Positions 44,426 through 52,891 of a stretch of 64,000 bases of DNA are shown here, piece by piece. The DNA comes from an uncultured Saprospiraceae bacterium. Its GTDB lineage: Bacteria; Bacteroidota; Bacteroidia; Chitinophagales; Saprospiraceae. Position 1 is the stretch's first letter. Each line of letters begins with the position of its first letter. The notes under the pieces are model-generated. The model was not told the origin of the DNA, did not search any database, and saw only the letters and a list, made by a program, of their open reading frames with translations. A program made the translations under genes and the position numbers. The stretch is from assembly GCA_937961455.1 (NCBI GenBank), contig CALGNN010000027.1, forward strand, positions 17,975-81,974. The letters are read 5' to 3'.

Positions 44426-47400
44426 ATGAAAAAATCCACTTTTAACTATTCATACGCATTAATGCTCTTTTCGGTGCTAATGTTTGCTTTAGTTTCGTGC
44501 AAAAAAGCGGAAAACTCTTCTATGAGCATAGACAGTTCTTCTGTTCAAATTTTGCAAGCCCTTCCAAGCAATCAAACTAAAGTTAATTTTAATAATAAAG
44601 TTATAGAGACTCAATCTGCTAACTCCGCTAATTACGAAGGCTTTCTTCAAGGAGCAGGAGTAGCGATGCTCGACGTAAATAATGATGGTTTAGAAGACAT
44701 ATATTTTGCAGGAAATACAGAAGGGGATAGACTGTATTTAAATAAGGGAAATTTCGAATTTGAAGACATTACAATTAAGTCAGGCATTCACCAAAATAAA
44801 AACTGGTCCACTGGACTCTCTGTCGTTGACATCAATGCAGATGGTTATGATGACATTTATGTATGTAAGTTTTTGTTTGATAATAAAACCGCATTGAAGA
44901 ATGTATTTTATATCAACAATAAGGATGGAAGCTTTACAGATCAGGCAGCTCAATTAGGTGTTGATGATGCTGGCTATTCTATAGCGGCTAATTTTTTCGA
45001 TTATGATAGAGATGGAGATTTGGATTTATACGTAGCTAATCAGCCTCCCAACTCTCTTTCAGCGAAAGGAGCTCTGAAAGGAAAAAAAGATTTTCAATAC
45101 ACGGATAATCTATATAGGAATGACGGCCAAAGATTTACAAAAGTTACAGAAGTTGCCGGCATTAAAAACTATACCTATAGTCTAAGTGCCACAAGCTTTG
45201 ATTATAATCAGGATGGTTGGATCGATCTCTATGTAACAAGCGATTATGAAGAGCCAGACTTCTTGTGGAAAAACAATGGTGATGGCACATTCACAGATGT
45301 TTCGAAATCATCGATAAAACACATGTCTAATTTTAGCATGGGTGCAGACATAGCAGACATAAATAATGATGGCTATGAGGATCTCTACACTGTTGATATG
45401 GTAGGTGATGATAATTACAGACAGAAAACGAGTATGAGTGGAATGAACCCAAAGAAATTTTGGGCTTTGGTAAATGCTGGATATCATTATCAATATATGT
45501 TTAATGCGCTTCAATTAAATAATGGTGATGGTTCCTTTAGTGAAGTAGCTCAAATGGCAGGAGTATCAAATACTGACTGGAGTTGGGCGCCTTTATTTCA
45601 AGACTTGGATAATGATGGCAACAAGGACTTGGTCGTTACGAATGGGGTTTTGAGAGATTACAGAAACAAGGATTGGGAAATATGGAAAGATAAATATATC
45701 GCACAACTCAAAGCTGATGCTGCAGCAAAAGGAACCAAGGCCAGCTTGAATATCATGGATATCGTTAACAAAGTTCCTACCTACAAGACGGCGAATCAAG
45801 TTTATAAAAATGCTGGAGATTTATCATTTACTAAGATGAATGATAAATGGGGCTTTGATCAAATTAATGTTTCTAGTGGAGCTGCATTCGGAGATTTAGA
45901 TAATGATGGAGATATGGATCTCGTCATTAACAATATGAATCAAGTTGCAGAGATTTACCGCAACAGCTCCAATGAAAATAAATTAAATAACTATATCAGC
46001 ATCAGCTTAGAAGGAATACAAAAAAACTTAGATGCTTATAATGCAAGTATTCAGATAACCACTAATGAAGGAAAACAGATTCAAACTTATACACCTTTTA
46101 GAGGATACATGTCAAGTTCTCAGAAGCGTGCACATTTCGGCCTGGGATCTGCAAATCAAATAAACGAACTTAAGGTCATTTGGCCCAACGCTCAAGAGAC
46201 CATATTGAGAGAAGTAAAAGTAAACCAACATTTGGTAATTGCTCAAAAGAATGCCAAGGGTCAATATCAAAAAGCTACAAGTAAAAAATTATTTGCAAAT
46301 CTACCTACTGATATTAAGCATCAGGAAAATGATTTTGATGATTATAAAAGAGAAATACTCATTCCATATAAAACATCTGCACTTGGTCCAATAATGGCGA
46401 AAGGGGATGTAAACGGAGACGGCAATGAAGATTTATACCTAGGCGGTTCTGCAGGATTTGAAGGCCAGTTGTTACTAGCGAAAACTAATGGCAAATTGGA
46501 AAAATCTAATCAAGCCGCCTTTAAGTTGGATAAAGAAAAAGAAGATGGAGGTGCCAGCTTTGTGGACATTGATAAAGACGGAGATTTAGACCTAATTGTT
46601 AATAGTGGAGGTAATGAGTTTTTAGCAGGCTCTGCATATTATGAAGACCGGTTGTATTTAAATGATGGTTCTGGAAAATTTAAGCGAACGAATCATTTAA
46701 AAGATGTGAAAATTTCAACAGTGGTTTCAGCAGCCTACGACTACGACCAGGATGGAGATCTTGACCTTTTTATAGGAGGAAGACAAATACCAGGTAAATA
46801 CGGCTTTAGTGAAAACAGCTTGCTTATGGAGCAGCAAGACAACGGCTCATTTAAAAATGTAACGGATCAGAAAGCAGAGGGCCTTCAAAAACTTGGAATG
46901 GTAACAGATGCCGCATGGGTAGATATTGATAAAGATGGGAAAGCAGAATTAGCCGTAGTAGGAGAGTGGATGCCGATAAGCATATTTAGCATTGATGGCG
47001 GTAAGCTTGAAAACCAAACAAGTAAATATGGATTAGAAGATTCTCAAGGTTGGTGGAATACAATCGAAGTGAATGATATTGATGAGGATGGAGACCCTGA
47101 TTTAGTTATTGGAAACTTAGGACTCAACACAAAATATAAAGCAAGCGAATCAGAACCGTTTAAGCTGTATGTGGATGATTTCGATGGGAATGGAACACAT
47201 GATGTTTATCTAGGCTATTTTGATAAGGATGGAAAGTGTTATCCTGTTAGAGGACGACAATGCAGTTCGGAACAAATGCCTTTTGTGAAAAAGAAATTTG
47301 CTAGCTATAGCGATTTTGCTGTTGCTACAATTGATGAAGTATTAGAAGGAAAAATAAATGAAGAGTCAGTGATCCAACATGCAAGAAAATTTGAATCTTG

Positions 47401-47758
47401 TATTTTAAAAAATAATGGCTCAGGAAATTTCGACATTATTGATCTACCAAGAAGTGCACAAGTTTCACCTATCTATGGAATTGAAATAGACGATTTTAAT
47501 GGAGATGGAAAAAAAGATATCATGTGTGTGGGCAACTTGCATGTAAGAGAGGTAGAGACTACTCGATCAGATGCGAGTAAAGGCGTTTTACTTTTACAAA
47601 ATGACACAGGAGGTTTTGATTCTTATGGAACTGATTATACAGGTATTAATGCAGATGGTGATGCGAGAGCTGTCCAACAGCTTAAATTAAAGAATGGAAA
47701 GTCCACTTTAGTGATAGCAAATAACAATGCACCGATTCAAATGTATCGCTTGAAATAA
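44426..47758 (+). CDS. FG-GAP/VCBS-repeat lipoprotein with ASPIC/UnbV domain
   Basis: About 1110 residues. Lipoprotein signal FSVLMFALVSCKKAEN from the ATG at 44426; an earlier in-frame ATG adds 20 hydrophobic residues and fits less well. At least a dozen calcium-loop repeats of the form D-x-N/D-x-D-G-x-x-D (DVNNDGLEDIYFAG, DYDRDGDLDLYV, DLDNDGDMDLVI, DFNGDGKKDIMC) build integrin-like propellers on both sides of a central UnbV/ASPIC domain (~530-620: RGYMSSSQKRAHFGLG ... LKVIWPNA). Proteins of this architecture are frequent surface lipoproteins in Bacteroidota, often near SusC/D genes; none is present here. A TAATATTG box, one mismatch from consensus, lies 5 bases upstream. Confidence 0.9.
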   Translation: MKKSTFNYSYALMLFSVLMFALVSCKKAENSSMSIDSSSVQILQALPSNQTKVNFNNKVIETQSANSANYEGFLQGAGVAMLDVNNDGLEDIYFAGNTEGDRLYLNKGNFEFEDITIKSGIHQNKNWSTGLSVVDINADGYDDIYVCKFLFDNKTALKNVFYINNKDGSFTDQAAQLGVDDAGYSIAANFFDYDRDGDLDLYVANQPPNSLSAKGALKGKKDFQYTDNLYRNDGQRFTKVTEVAGIKNYTYSLSATSFDYNQDGWIDLYVTSDYEEPDFLWKNNGDGTFTDVSKSSIKHMSNFSMGADIADINNDGYEDLYTVDMVGDDNYRQKTSMSGMNPKKFWALVNAGYHYQYMFNALQLNNGDGSFSEVAQMAGVSNTDWSWAPLFQDLDNDGNKDLVVTNGVLRDYRNKDWEIWKDKYIAQLKADAAAKGTKASLNIMDIVNKVPTYKTANQVYKNAGDLSFTKMNDKWGFDQINVSSGAAFGDLDNDGDMDLVINNMNQVAEIYRNSSNENKLNNYISISLEGIQKNLDAYNASIQITTNEGKQIQTYTPFRGYMSSSQKRAHFGLGSANQINELKVIWPNAQETILREVKVNQHLVIAQKNAKGQYQKATSKKLFANLPTDIKHQENDFDDYKREILIPYKTSALGPIMAKGDVNGDGNEDLYLGGSAGFEGQLLLAKTNGKLEKSNQAAFKLDKEKEDGGASFVDIDKDGDLDLIVNSGGNEFLAGSAYYEDRLYLNDGSGKFKRTNHLKDVKISTVVSAAYDYDQDGDLDLFIGGRQIPGKYGFSENSLLMEQQDNGSFKNVTDQKAEGLQKLGMVTDAAWVDIDKDGKAELAVVGEWMPISIFSIDGGKLENQTSKYGLEDSQGWWNTIEVNDIDEDGDPDLVIGNLGLNTKYKASESEPFKLYVDDFDGNGTHDVYLGYFDKDGKCYPVRGRQCSSEQMPFVKKKFASYSDFAVATIDEVLEGKINEESVIQHARKFESCILKNNGSGNFDIIDLPRSAQVSPIYGIEIDDFNGDGKKDIMCVGNLHVREVETTRSDASKGVLLLQNDTGGFDSYGTDYTGINADGDARAVQQLKLKNGKSTLVIANNNAPIQMYRLK

Positions 47759-48178
47759 TTAGTACTCTACCAACTTTCTACATGTTTCATAGGCTACTTC
47801 CCTAAGTGCTTGATTTCCAAATAGTTTTTAATATTGGTTTAAATAAATATTTAAATCAAAGAACTTAGTCCGAACAAAAATGGCTTGCTTGGATTATTAA
47901 TAGTGCGAAGCGTAGTTAACAACTACAAAAATAATACACACTTACCACCACCACCATTCAGCTAAAAAATAAAAATTAACTCCGTTCACTATTAATGTGG
48001 ACTGACTGTAATGTCTTACAATTAGTAGCTCTAAAAAACCAATTGTAGAAGAGTAAGACATGAAGATTTAATACGGGGTTATTTGATTTGGTTACGACTT
48101 CAAAGGATGATCGTTAATTTCGGTTAGCTTAGAACTGTAACCTTTCCAAGCAGGGTCGTTAATTCGATTCTGCTTTTT
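47759..48178. other. 420-base intergenic stretch with nested inverted repeats
   Basis: No credible ORF. Visible structure: TTTAAATA-AA-TATTTAAA near 47840; a 10-bp perfect pair ATTAATAGTG (47896-47905) / CACTATTAAT (47987-47996) enclosing the hairpin GTAGTT-AAC-AACTAC (47912-47926); an 8-bp pair TGTCTTAC (48012-48019) / GTAAGACA (48053-48060); GGTTAC (48090-48095) / GTAACC (48137-48142); and a terminal hairpin with T-run. This could be a structured small RNA or a long 3' region; nothing matches a known RNA family by eye. Confidence 0.45.
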
Positions 48179-48180
48179 TT
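48148..48180 (+). terminator. Intrinsic terminator (tRNA-T-arm-like sequence)
   Basis: AAGCAGGGTCG, TTAATT loop, CGATTCTGCTT (11 pairs including two G-T) followed by a run of T on the plus strand. It would stop a rightward transcript from the intergenic region or from the lipoprotein gene. Confidence 0.65.
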
Positions 48181-48595
48181 ATTTCAGTAAAAGTTCTAGT
48201 TTTCTAAAGAGCTCGTCTTGAAATTCATAAGTTACCAATTCACATTTTTCTGATCCATTGATCATTGCAGATAATTTAAAATCACTTGTTTTGTTGTAAA
48301 CTGCGATGAGTCTTTTTCCATGTTCTAAAGCACGACCAATTTCATAACCTACACCTAGAGATGGAACAGAGCATTCCGCTATGACTATATCGCAGTCGAG
48401 CAACCAATTCATATCTCTTTCATGAATCCCTTTATCATCTAAAGTACTTTGTTGACTTTCAATTTCTTGAATTGTAGCAGCTACATGTTCCGTCAATACC
48501 GTTCCAAATTGTGAAAGATGATTCACGATTTGCATGTATTTTTCTCTTCCATTTCTTACCCCTCTTATAGAACCAGCAAAGTATATTTTCATCAT
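48179..48595 (-). CDS. DNPH1/RCL-like 2'-deoxynucleoside 5'-phosphate N-hydrolase
   Basis: 138 residues, Rossmann-like fold of the nucleoside 2-deoxyribosyltransferase superfamily. MKIYFAGSIRGVRNGREKY is the N-terminal substrate loop of the RCL group, and DCDIVIAECSVPSLGVGYEIGRA contains the catalytic Glu. RCL/DNPH1 enzymes cleave the glycosidic bond of deoxynucleoside monophosphates, including damaged ones. Last gene of a four-gene operon, 17 bases after ybeY. Confidence 0.82.
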   Translation of the reverse strand: MMKIYFAGSIRGVRNGREKYMQIVNHLSQFGTVLTEHVAATIQEIESQQSTLDDKGIHERDMNWLLDCDIVIAECSVPSLGVGYEIGRALEHGKRLIAVYNKTSDFKLSAMINGSEKCELVTYEFQDELFRKLELLLK

Positions 48596-48612
48596 GGAAA
48601 AATTGTTTTAAA

Positions 48613-49038
48613 TTAATAGAGCCTCAAACAAGCCTCTTCTTTAGCCCTCATCTCGGTAATATCATCTTCTGTATGATCATCGTATTTCAGATTGTGCAAT
48701 ATTCCATGAATCATTACTCGACGAAGTTCATTATCAAAAGGAATGGATAAATTCTGGGCATTGTCTTTTACTCGATCTACGCTGATGTATAAATCGGTTT
48801 GCAATGGATCTTGTTGGAAAGGAAAAGTAAGAATATCGGTAAAGTAATTGTGATTTAGATATTTTTTATTGAGCTCTAAAAGAAAATCATCTGTTGTAAA
48901 AATGATATTAATTTCTTCAATGCTAATGGACTCTTTGGAAAGAATATCCAGTATCCAAGATTTATGTCTTTCTTCTTCTGTTAGCAGAAAGTCTTCTTTT
49001 TGATATTGAAAGTGTAGGGGTAGATCTTTTTTAGCCAA
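48613..49038 (-). CDS. ybeY: Endoribonuclease YbeY
   Basis: 141 residues. Metal-dependent RNase for 16S rRNA 3'-end maturation and ribosome quality control. MIHGILHNLKYDDHTEDD is the zinc motif; compared with the classical HGxLHLxGYDH the third His is displaced by one residue behind an Asp pair. Begins with TTG; no ATG is available. Three bases after the RsbW-like gene. Confidence 0.9.
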   Translation of the reverse strand: MAKKDLPLHFQYQKEDFLLTEEERHKSWILDILSKESISIEEINIIFTTDDFLLELNKKYLNHNYFTDILTFPFQQDPLQTDLYISVDRVKDNAQNLSIPFDNELRRVMIHGILHNLKYDDHTEDDITEMRAKEEACLRLY

Positions 49039-49041
49039 AGA

Positions 49042-49431
49042 TTAGCAGACTTTAAACATGATTTCAATAGCAGAGCCATTATCCTGAAACCGTACTTTAT
49101 CGCAGAGCCTGTTGATTAGAAAAACGCCTCTGCCACCTAATTTATCTAAATTTTCATCTGAGGTAGGATCAGGAATATTGCCTGGATCAAAACCAGGACC
49201 TTCATCTTTTACCTTTATGCTGATAAAATCCTCTTCTTGTAATGTAGATATTTTGACAAATTTATTTTGATCATTTTTGTTACCGTGAATCACTGCATTG
49301 TTTACAGCTTCAGTTAGACTGATTAACAAGTTGGGATATACATCTTTGGTAAGATTGTACTTATCGCAAATTCTTTTGGCAATCCCTTCAATTTCTTTAA
49401 TGCAATCCGGACTTGATGGCAATTTGATCAT
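49042..49431 (-). CDS. RsbW/SpoIIAB-like serine kinase (anti-sigma-type HATPase)
   Basis: About 129 residues: one HATPase_c_2 domain. N box TEAVNNAVIHGNKND, G1 box VKDEGPGFDPGN and G2 box LGGRGVFLINRLCD are intact. In partner-switching systems such kinases bind a sigma factor and phosphorylate a STAS antagonist, which a SpoIIE-type phosphatase reactivates; the phosphatase at 32-33 kb is a possible counterpart. No sigma or STAS gene is adjacent. ATG chosen; a GTG lies one codon upstream. Confidence 0.88.
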   Translation of the reverse strand: MIKLPSSPDCIKEIEGIAKRICDKYNLTKDVYPNLLISLTEAVNNAVIHGNKNDQNKFVKISTLQEEDFISIKVKDEGPGFDPGNIPDPTSDENLDKLGGRGVFLINRLCDKVRFQDNGSAIEIMFKVC

Positions 49432-49439
49432 CACTTATT

Positions 49440-52400
49440 TTATTGTGATTTTAATGATTTGTAATACTCTTCAACCAAAAATTTGTAAAAGGGGTTCAAT
49501 TCAGGAGAAACATTTTTGAATTTGTCAATCTCAGCTTCTCGTTTTTTAAGGTAAGCTTCTAGTGAAGGTGGCATTTTTCTTTCAACTTGCTGAGCCGTTT
49601 CTGCTCTTCTTTTATTATCCAACTCTCTTTGTTGGTCTGCTTTTTCAGCTTCTAATAAACGCGTCATAATATCTTGTTGACGCTTTAGCATTTCGTTTGT
49701 AAGTCTCTTATTTACCAGATCTTCTTCCGTCTTATCCATAGAGTCGATGATATCTTGAAGACCTTTGTCTCCCTTTCCTTTCTCTTGTTTCCCTTTTTGC
49801 AACTCTTTTAAAGCTTTACGCAAAGCAGCTTGTCTTGCCGCCATTTCTGCAAAGCCTTTGCTTCCCATCCCTTTTCCTTTCTCCATTGCATCTTTCATTT
49901 TTTGCATGGATTTATTCAAGGCATCTTGTGCATTGGAAATCTTGTCAGATGGTTTACTACCATTGCCTCCTGGTTTTTCACAGGATTGACTACCAGGCAT
50001 TCCATCCGCCATAGATTGTTGCATTTGGTTCATAACTTCAGACAACATTAATGCCAAATCATTTAAGTTTTTCATAGTACGCTGCTGCGTATCACCTGCC
50101 TGAGATTTTTTTCTGTCTTCTAAATAGTCAAGACTTTCACCCAAGTTTTCTTTTACCTCTGTTACTTTCTCGGTCACAAAAGATTCTATTTGAAAGACTC
50201 TTTTACTTAATGCTTGTAAGCTATCTTCTACAATTTTGAAATCGTCACTAATTTTAAATTGATCTTGAATCAAGGATACATACTTAGGGGTATTAATTCT
50301 AGATTTACTAAAACTGTTAATTAACATTTCTTGATCAAAAGAAAGGGTAACTAAATTTTCTAGTAATTGACGAAGTGCGGCCATATCTTCCTCCATTTGC
50401 TCTTGCTCACCTGAATCCATCGACTCTTGCATTTGTTGAGCCATCTGCTTCATCTTACCAGCAGCACTTTTTTGTTTTTTAGAAGCTTTTTGTTTTTGCT
50501 TCTTTTGAAGCTCATCAGAGCTTTCTTCCATGTCTTTTTTAATATCCTCCATCTGCTCCTCTGGATCACCCATCTCTTTAGGATTTTCTAACTCCTCATT
50601 TTTCTTTTGGAGTTCTTCCATTTCTTCTTGGAGTTTTTCAAAATCTTCATTTAATTCTTCTTGCTCTTTCTCAAGTTGTTCGTTTGACTTTTCATCATTT
50701 TCAGCTTCTTCACTTAGCTGCTCTTCTTCTTCAGCCATTTTGTTAAGCTCATCAATCTTCTCTTGCATTTCTTGCTCAACTTCCAACTGTTTGAATAGTT
50801 CTAAAAGACGATCTAATTCCTTCTCTAGCTCTTCGTCATTCATCTCCATTTCTTCCATCATTTCAAGAGCCTCTTCTTTTTCAAGTTCTTCCATCATCTC
50901 CTCAAACTTCTTCATGAGTTCCTTCATCTCTTCGTCCATCAATTCTTCGAATAACTCATTGATCTGTTCTTGTTTTTCAAGAAGCTCTTCTGAAGGGTTT
51001 TCAAACTCTTCTTGACTTTGCATGTTTTGATCAAACTTTTCCTTAGCCTGTTGAACTTCTTTTTGCAACATATCATGACGCTGCATGAGTTTCTCTATCT
51101 CCTTTTTATTTTCCCACTCTAATTCTTTTTCTTGCATAAGCTCCTCACGAAGCTCTTTAAACTCCTCCTTGATTTCTTTACTCTCCTTAAGAGATTCTTC
51201 TAATTTCTTTTTAATGTCTTCACTATTTTCATCCATCTGATCATCTACTTCTTCAAGTGTGGGAAGTCTAAAACTCATAACAGAGGTTTTAGCAGATTTA
51301 GAACCATTGATTCCATCATTATCCCAAGCTTCAAAATAGTAAGTCAATTCATCACCAGGTTTTAGGTCAAGTTTAAGGATGTCCAAAGTGTAATCATAGC
51401 TCAATTGCTTTTCTCTTTCTTCGGATAAAACTTCTGTTCTTAATGGACCAGTGATATTTTTTTCATTCTTAATTTGATAATTGTAGGTTAGTTTTTTAAG
51501 ACCATAGTCATCAGAAGCCGCGCCTACAAAGAAAATAAGTTTTGCATCCGTACTATCTGCAAAACGCTCTACTTTTATTGATGGGTGCTCATCAGGAATA
51601 ACATTGATTCCATATCTAACTGAGTCGGCAAAAGGAAGGTGCTCATTAGAAGTATAGACTTTATAATTTAGATCTCTATAAGCAGTCTTTCCAAGACTAA
51701 ATACGTCTGTGCCATTTCTTTTAGCTTCTTTATATTCTTTACTATTAGAAAATTTAAAAAGAAGATTGTCAGTATTTTGAGCATCAAAACTCCAAAAGAT
51801 TTTTGTACCAACAGGAACAACGACATCACCTATATTAGAAAGGCGCTCGTCTTTTTTACCCGTATAGGATGGATAATCTAAAGAAACATCAAAACCTAAT
51901 AGTAAAGGCTTTTTTAGTACGGTCAACTTTTGACTTTCTGTACTTACCATTCCAGCCAATAATTTAAACTCTGTGTCTTTGTGCACATTATTAAAAGTGT
52001 AGGAAAAAGTATTTTTATCGTTTTTCTTCAATTTATATTGATAGCCATCTACATCGATGTATATTTCATCAGGAAGAATCTCACCATCAACTTCAACATC
52101 TAATTGATAGTCTTCATATTGCAATACTTGAAAATCTTCATTTTGGATATTGATAGCAAAAGGTGCAGCTCTTTCAAAAGCACGATTATTATTAATAATT
52201 CTATGCGCACTGTCTTTAATGATAGAAGGTGCAGCGAATAGAATAATAAATAATGTTGCTAATGGTGGTATCGCGTACTTAAGATATTTTCTATTTTGAT
52301 TTAAATTAATCGCAGATCTAAAAGGGACAAGTTTTATTTTTTCTGACTTTTGGTTAATACTTGCATTGATCAAAGCAGTTGCTTGTGATCCGCCAGATTG

Positions 52401-52766
52401 TTTCTTCAGTTGGAGAATATTCAGCAATTTATCTTTGACATCAGGAAAATGATCCCCAATAATTCCAGCAGCTTGTTCATGCCCAATTCGCTTTCCTAAG
52501 CTAAAATATTTTGACATGGGTCTTAGCACCCAATACAAAATGGCTAAAGAAGATAAACCCAAAAAGCTATAAAAAAAGGCTTTTCTGGTTCCCATCCCAA
52601 AGTAAAATTGGTGTTCGAGAACGTTGAACAGAATGAAAGTTAGCACAATCAAGCCAACAGAATACAAAAGACCTCTGATCAATTGATTCAAGTAAAACTT
52701 TCTTATAAACTTATCTAACTTACTGACTAACAGAGAATAATTGTCCGAATTCAGACCCATTTGCAT
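49440..52766 (-). CDS. DUF4175-family membrane protein with long charged coiled coil
   Basis: About 1108 residues. Three membrane helices near the N terminus (LLYSVGLIVLTFILFNVL; FFYSFLGLSSLAILYWVL; YAIPPLATLFIILFAA). A beta-rich extracytoplasmic section follows (~200-490) and then ~300 residues of nearly continuous Glu/Lys/Gln/Met coiled coil (~500-800; for example EEMMEELEKEEALEMMEEME). The C-terminal part is helical with Gln/Gly-rich stretches. The family is widespread in Bacteroidota and of unknown function; the size and coil suggest an envelope scaffold. First gene of the operon with the RsbW-like kinase, ybeY and the DNPH1-like gene. Confidence 0.82.
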   Translation of the reverse strand: MQMGLNSDNYSLLVSKLDKFIRKFYLNQLIRGLLYSVGLIVLTFILFNVLEHQFYFGMGTRKAFFYSFLGLSSLAILYWVLRPMSKYFSLGKRIGHEQAAGIIGDHFPDVKDKLLNILQLKKQSGGSQATALINASINQKSEKIKLVPFRSAINLNQNRKYLKYAIPPLATLFIILFAAPSIIKDSAHRIINNNRAFERAAPFAINIQNEDFQVLQYEDYQLDVEVDGEILPDEIYIDVDGYQYKLKKNDKNTFSYTFNNVHKDTEFKLLAGMVSTESQKLTVLKKPLLLGFDVSLDYPSYTGKKDERLSNIGDVVVPVGTKIFWSFDAQNTDNLLFKFSNSKEYKEAKRNGTDVFSLGKTAYRDLNYKVYTSNEHLPFADSVRYGINVIPDEHPSIKVERFADSTDAKLIFFVGAASDDYGLKKLTYNYQIKNEKNITGPLRTEVLSEEREKQLSYDYTLDILKLDLKPGDELTYYFEAWDNDGINGSKSAKTSVMSFRLPTLEEVDDQMDENSEDIKKKLEESLKESKEIKEEFKELREELMQEKELEWENKKEIEKLMQRHDMLQKEVQQAKEKFDQNMQSQEEFENPSEELLEKQEQINELFEELMDEEMKELMKKFEEMMEELEKEEALEMMEEMEMNDEELEKELDRLLELFKQLEVEQEMQEKIDELNKMAEEEEQLSEEAENDEKSNEQLEKEQEELNEDFEKLQEEMEELQKKNEELENPKEMGDPEEQMEDIKKDMEESSDELQKKQKQKASKKQKSAAGKMKQMAQQMQESMDSGEQEQMEEDMAALRQLLENLVTLSFDQEMLINSFSKSRINTPKYVSLIQDQFKISDDFKIVEDSLQALSKRVFQIESFVTEKVTEVKENLGESLDYLEDRKKSQAGDTQQRTMKNLNDLALMLSEVMNQMQQSMADGMPGSQSCEKPGGNGSKPSDKISNAQDALNKSMQKMKDAMEKGKGMGSKGFAEMAARQAALRKALKELQKGKQEKGKGDKGLQDIIDSMDKTEEDLVNKRLTNEMLKRQQDIMTRLLEAEKADQQRELDNKRRAETAQQVERKMPPSLEAYLKKREAEIDKFKNVSPELNPFYKFLVEEYYKSLKSQ

Positions 52767-52891
52767 CACAATTTTAAATAATAAGTGTCAATTTCATCCA
52801 CAAAGCATGGATTGAAAAGCATTATTGATTTCGGTTTCGATTTGATTTTTAAAGTTAAGCCGTCGTAAGCTATTAATAATAACTGTTAAAA

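Noticed and set aside
47945..47955. ACC triplet run
   Set aside because: Only three to four units; too short to be a meaningful microsatellite.
48148..48178. Intact tRNA gene at the intergenic T-loop sequence
   Set aside because: The acceptor and T stems do not pair and the hairpin plus T-run fits a terminator better; kept only as a tRNA-like fragment.
50530..51015. Plus-strand reading frame encoding a Ser/Phe-rich 161-residue peptide
   Set aside because: It is the antisense of the Glu/Lys-rich coiled coil of the DUF4175 gene (GAA/GAG read backwards gives TTC/CTC and TCT); no start signal or independent evidence.
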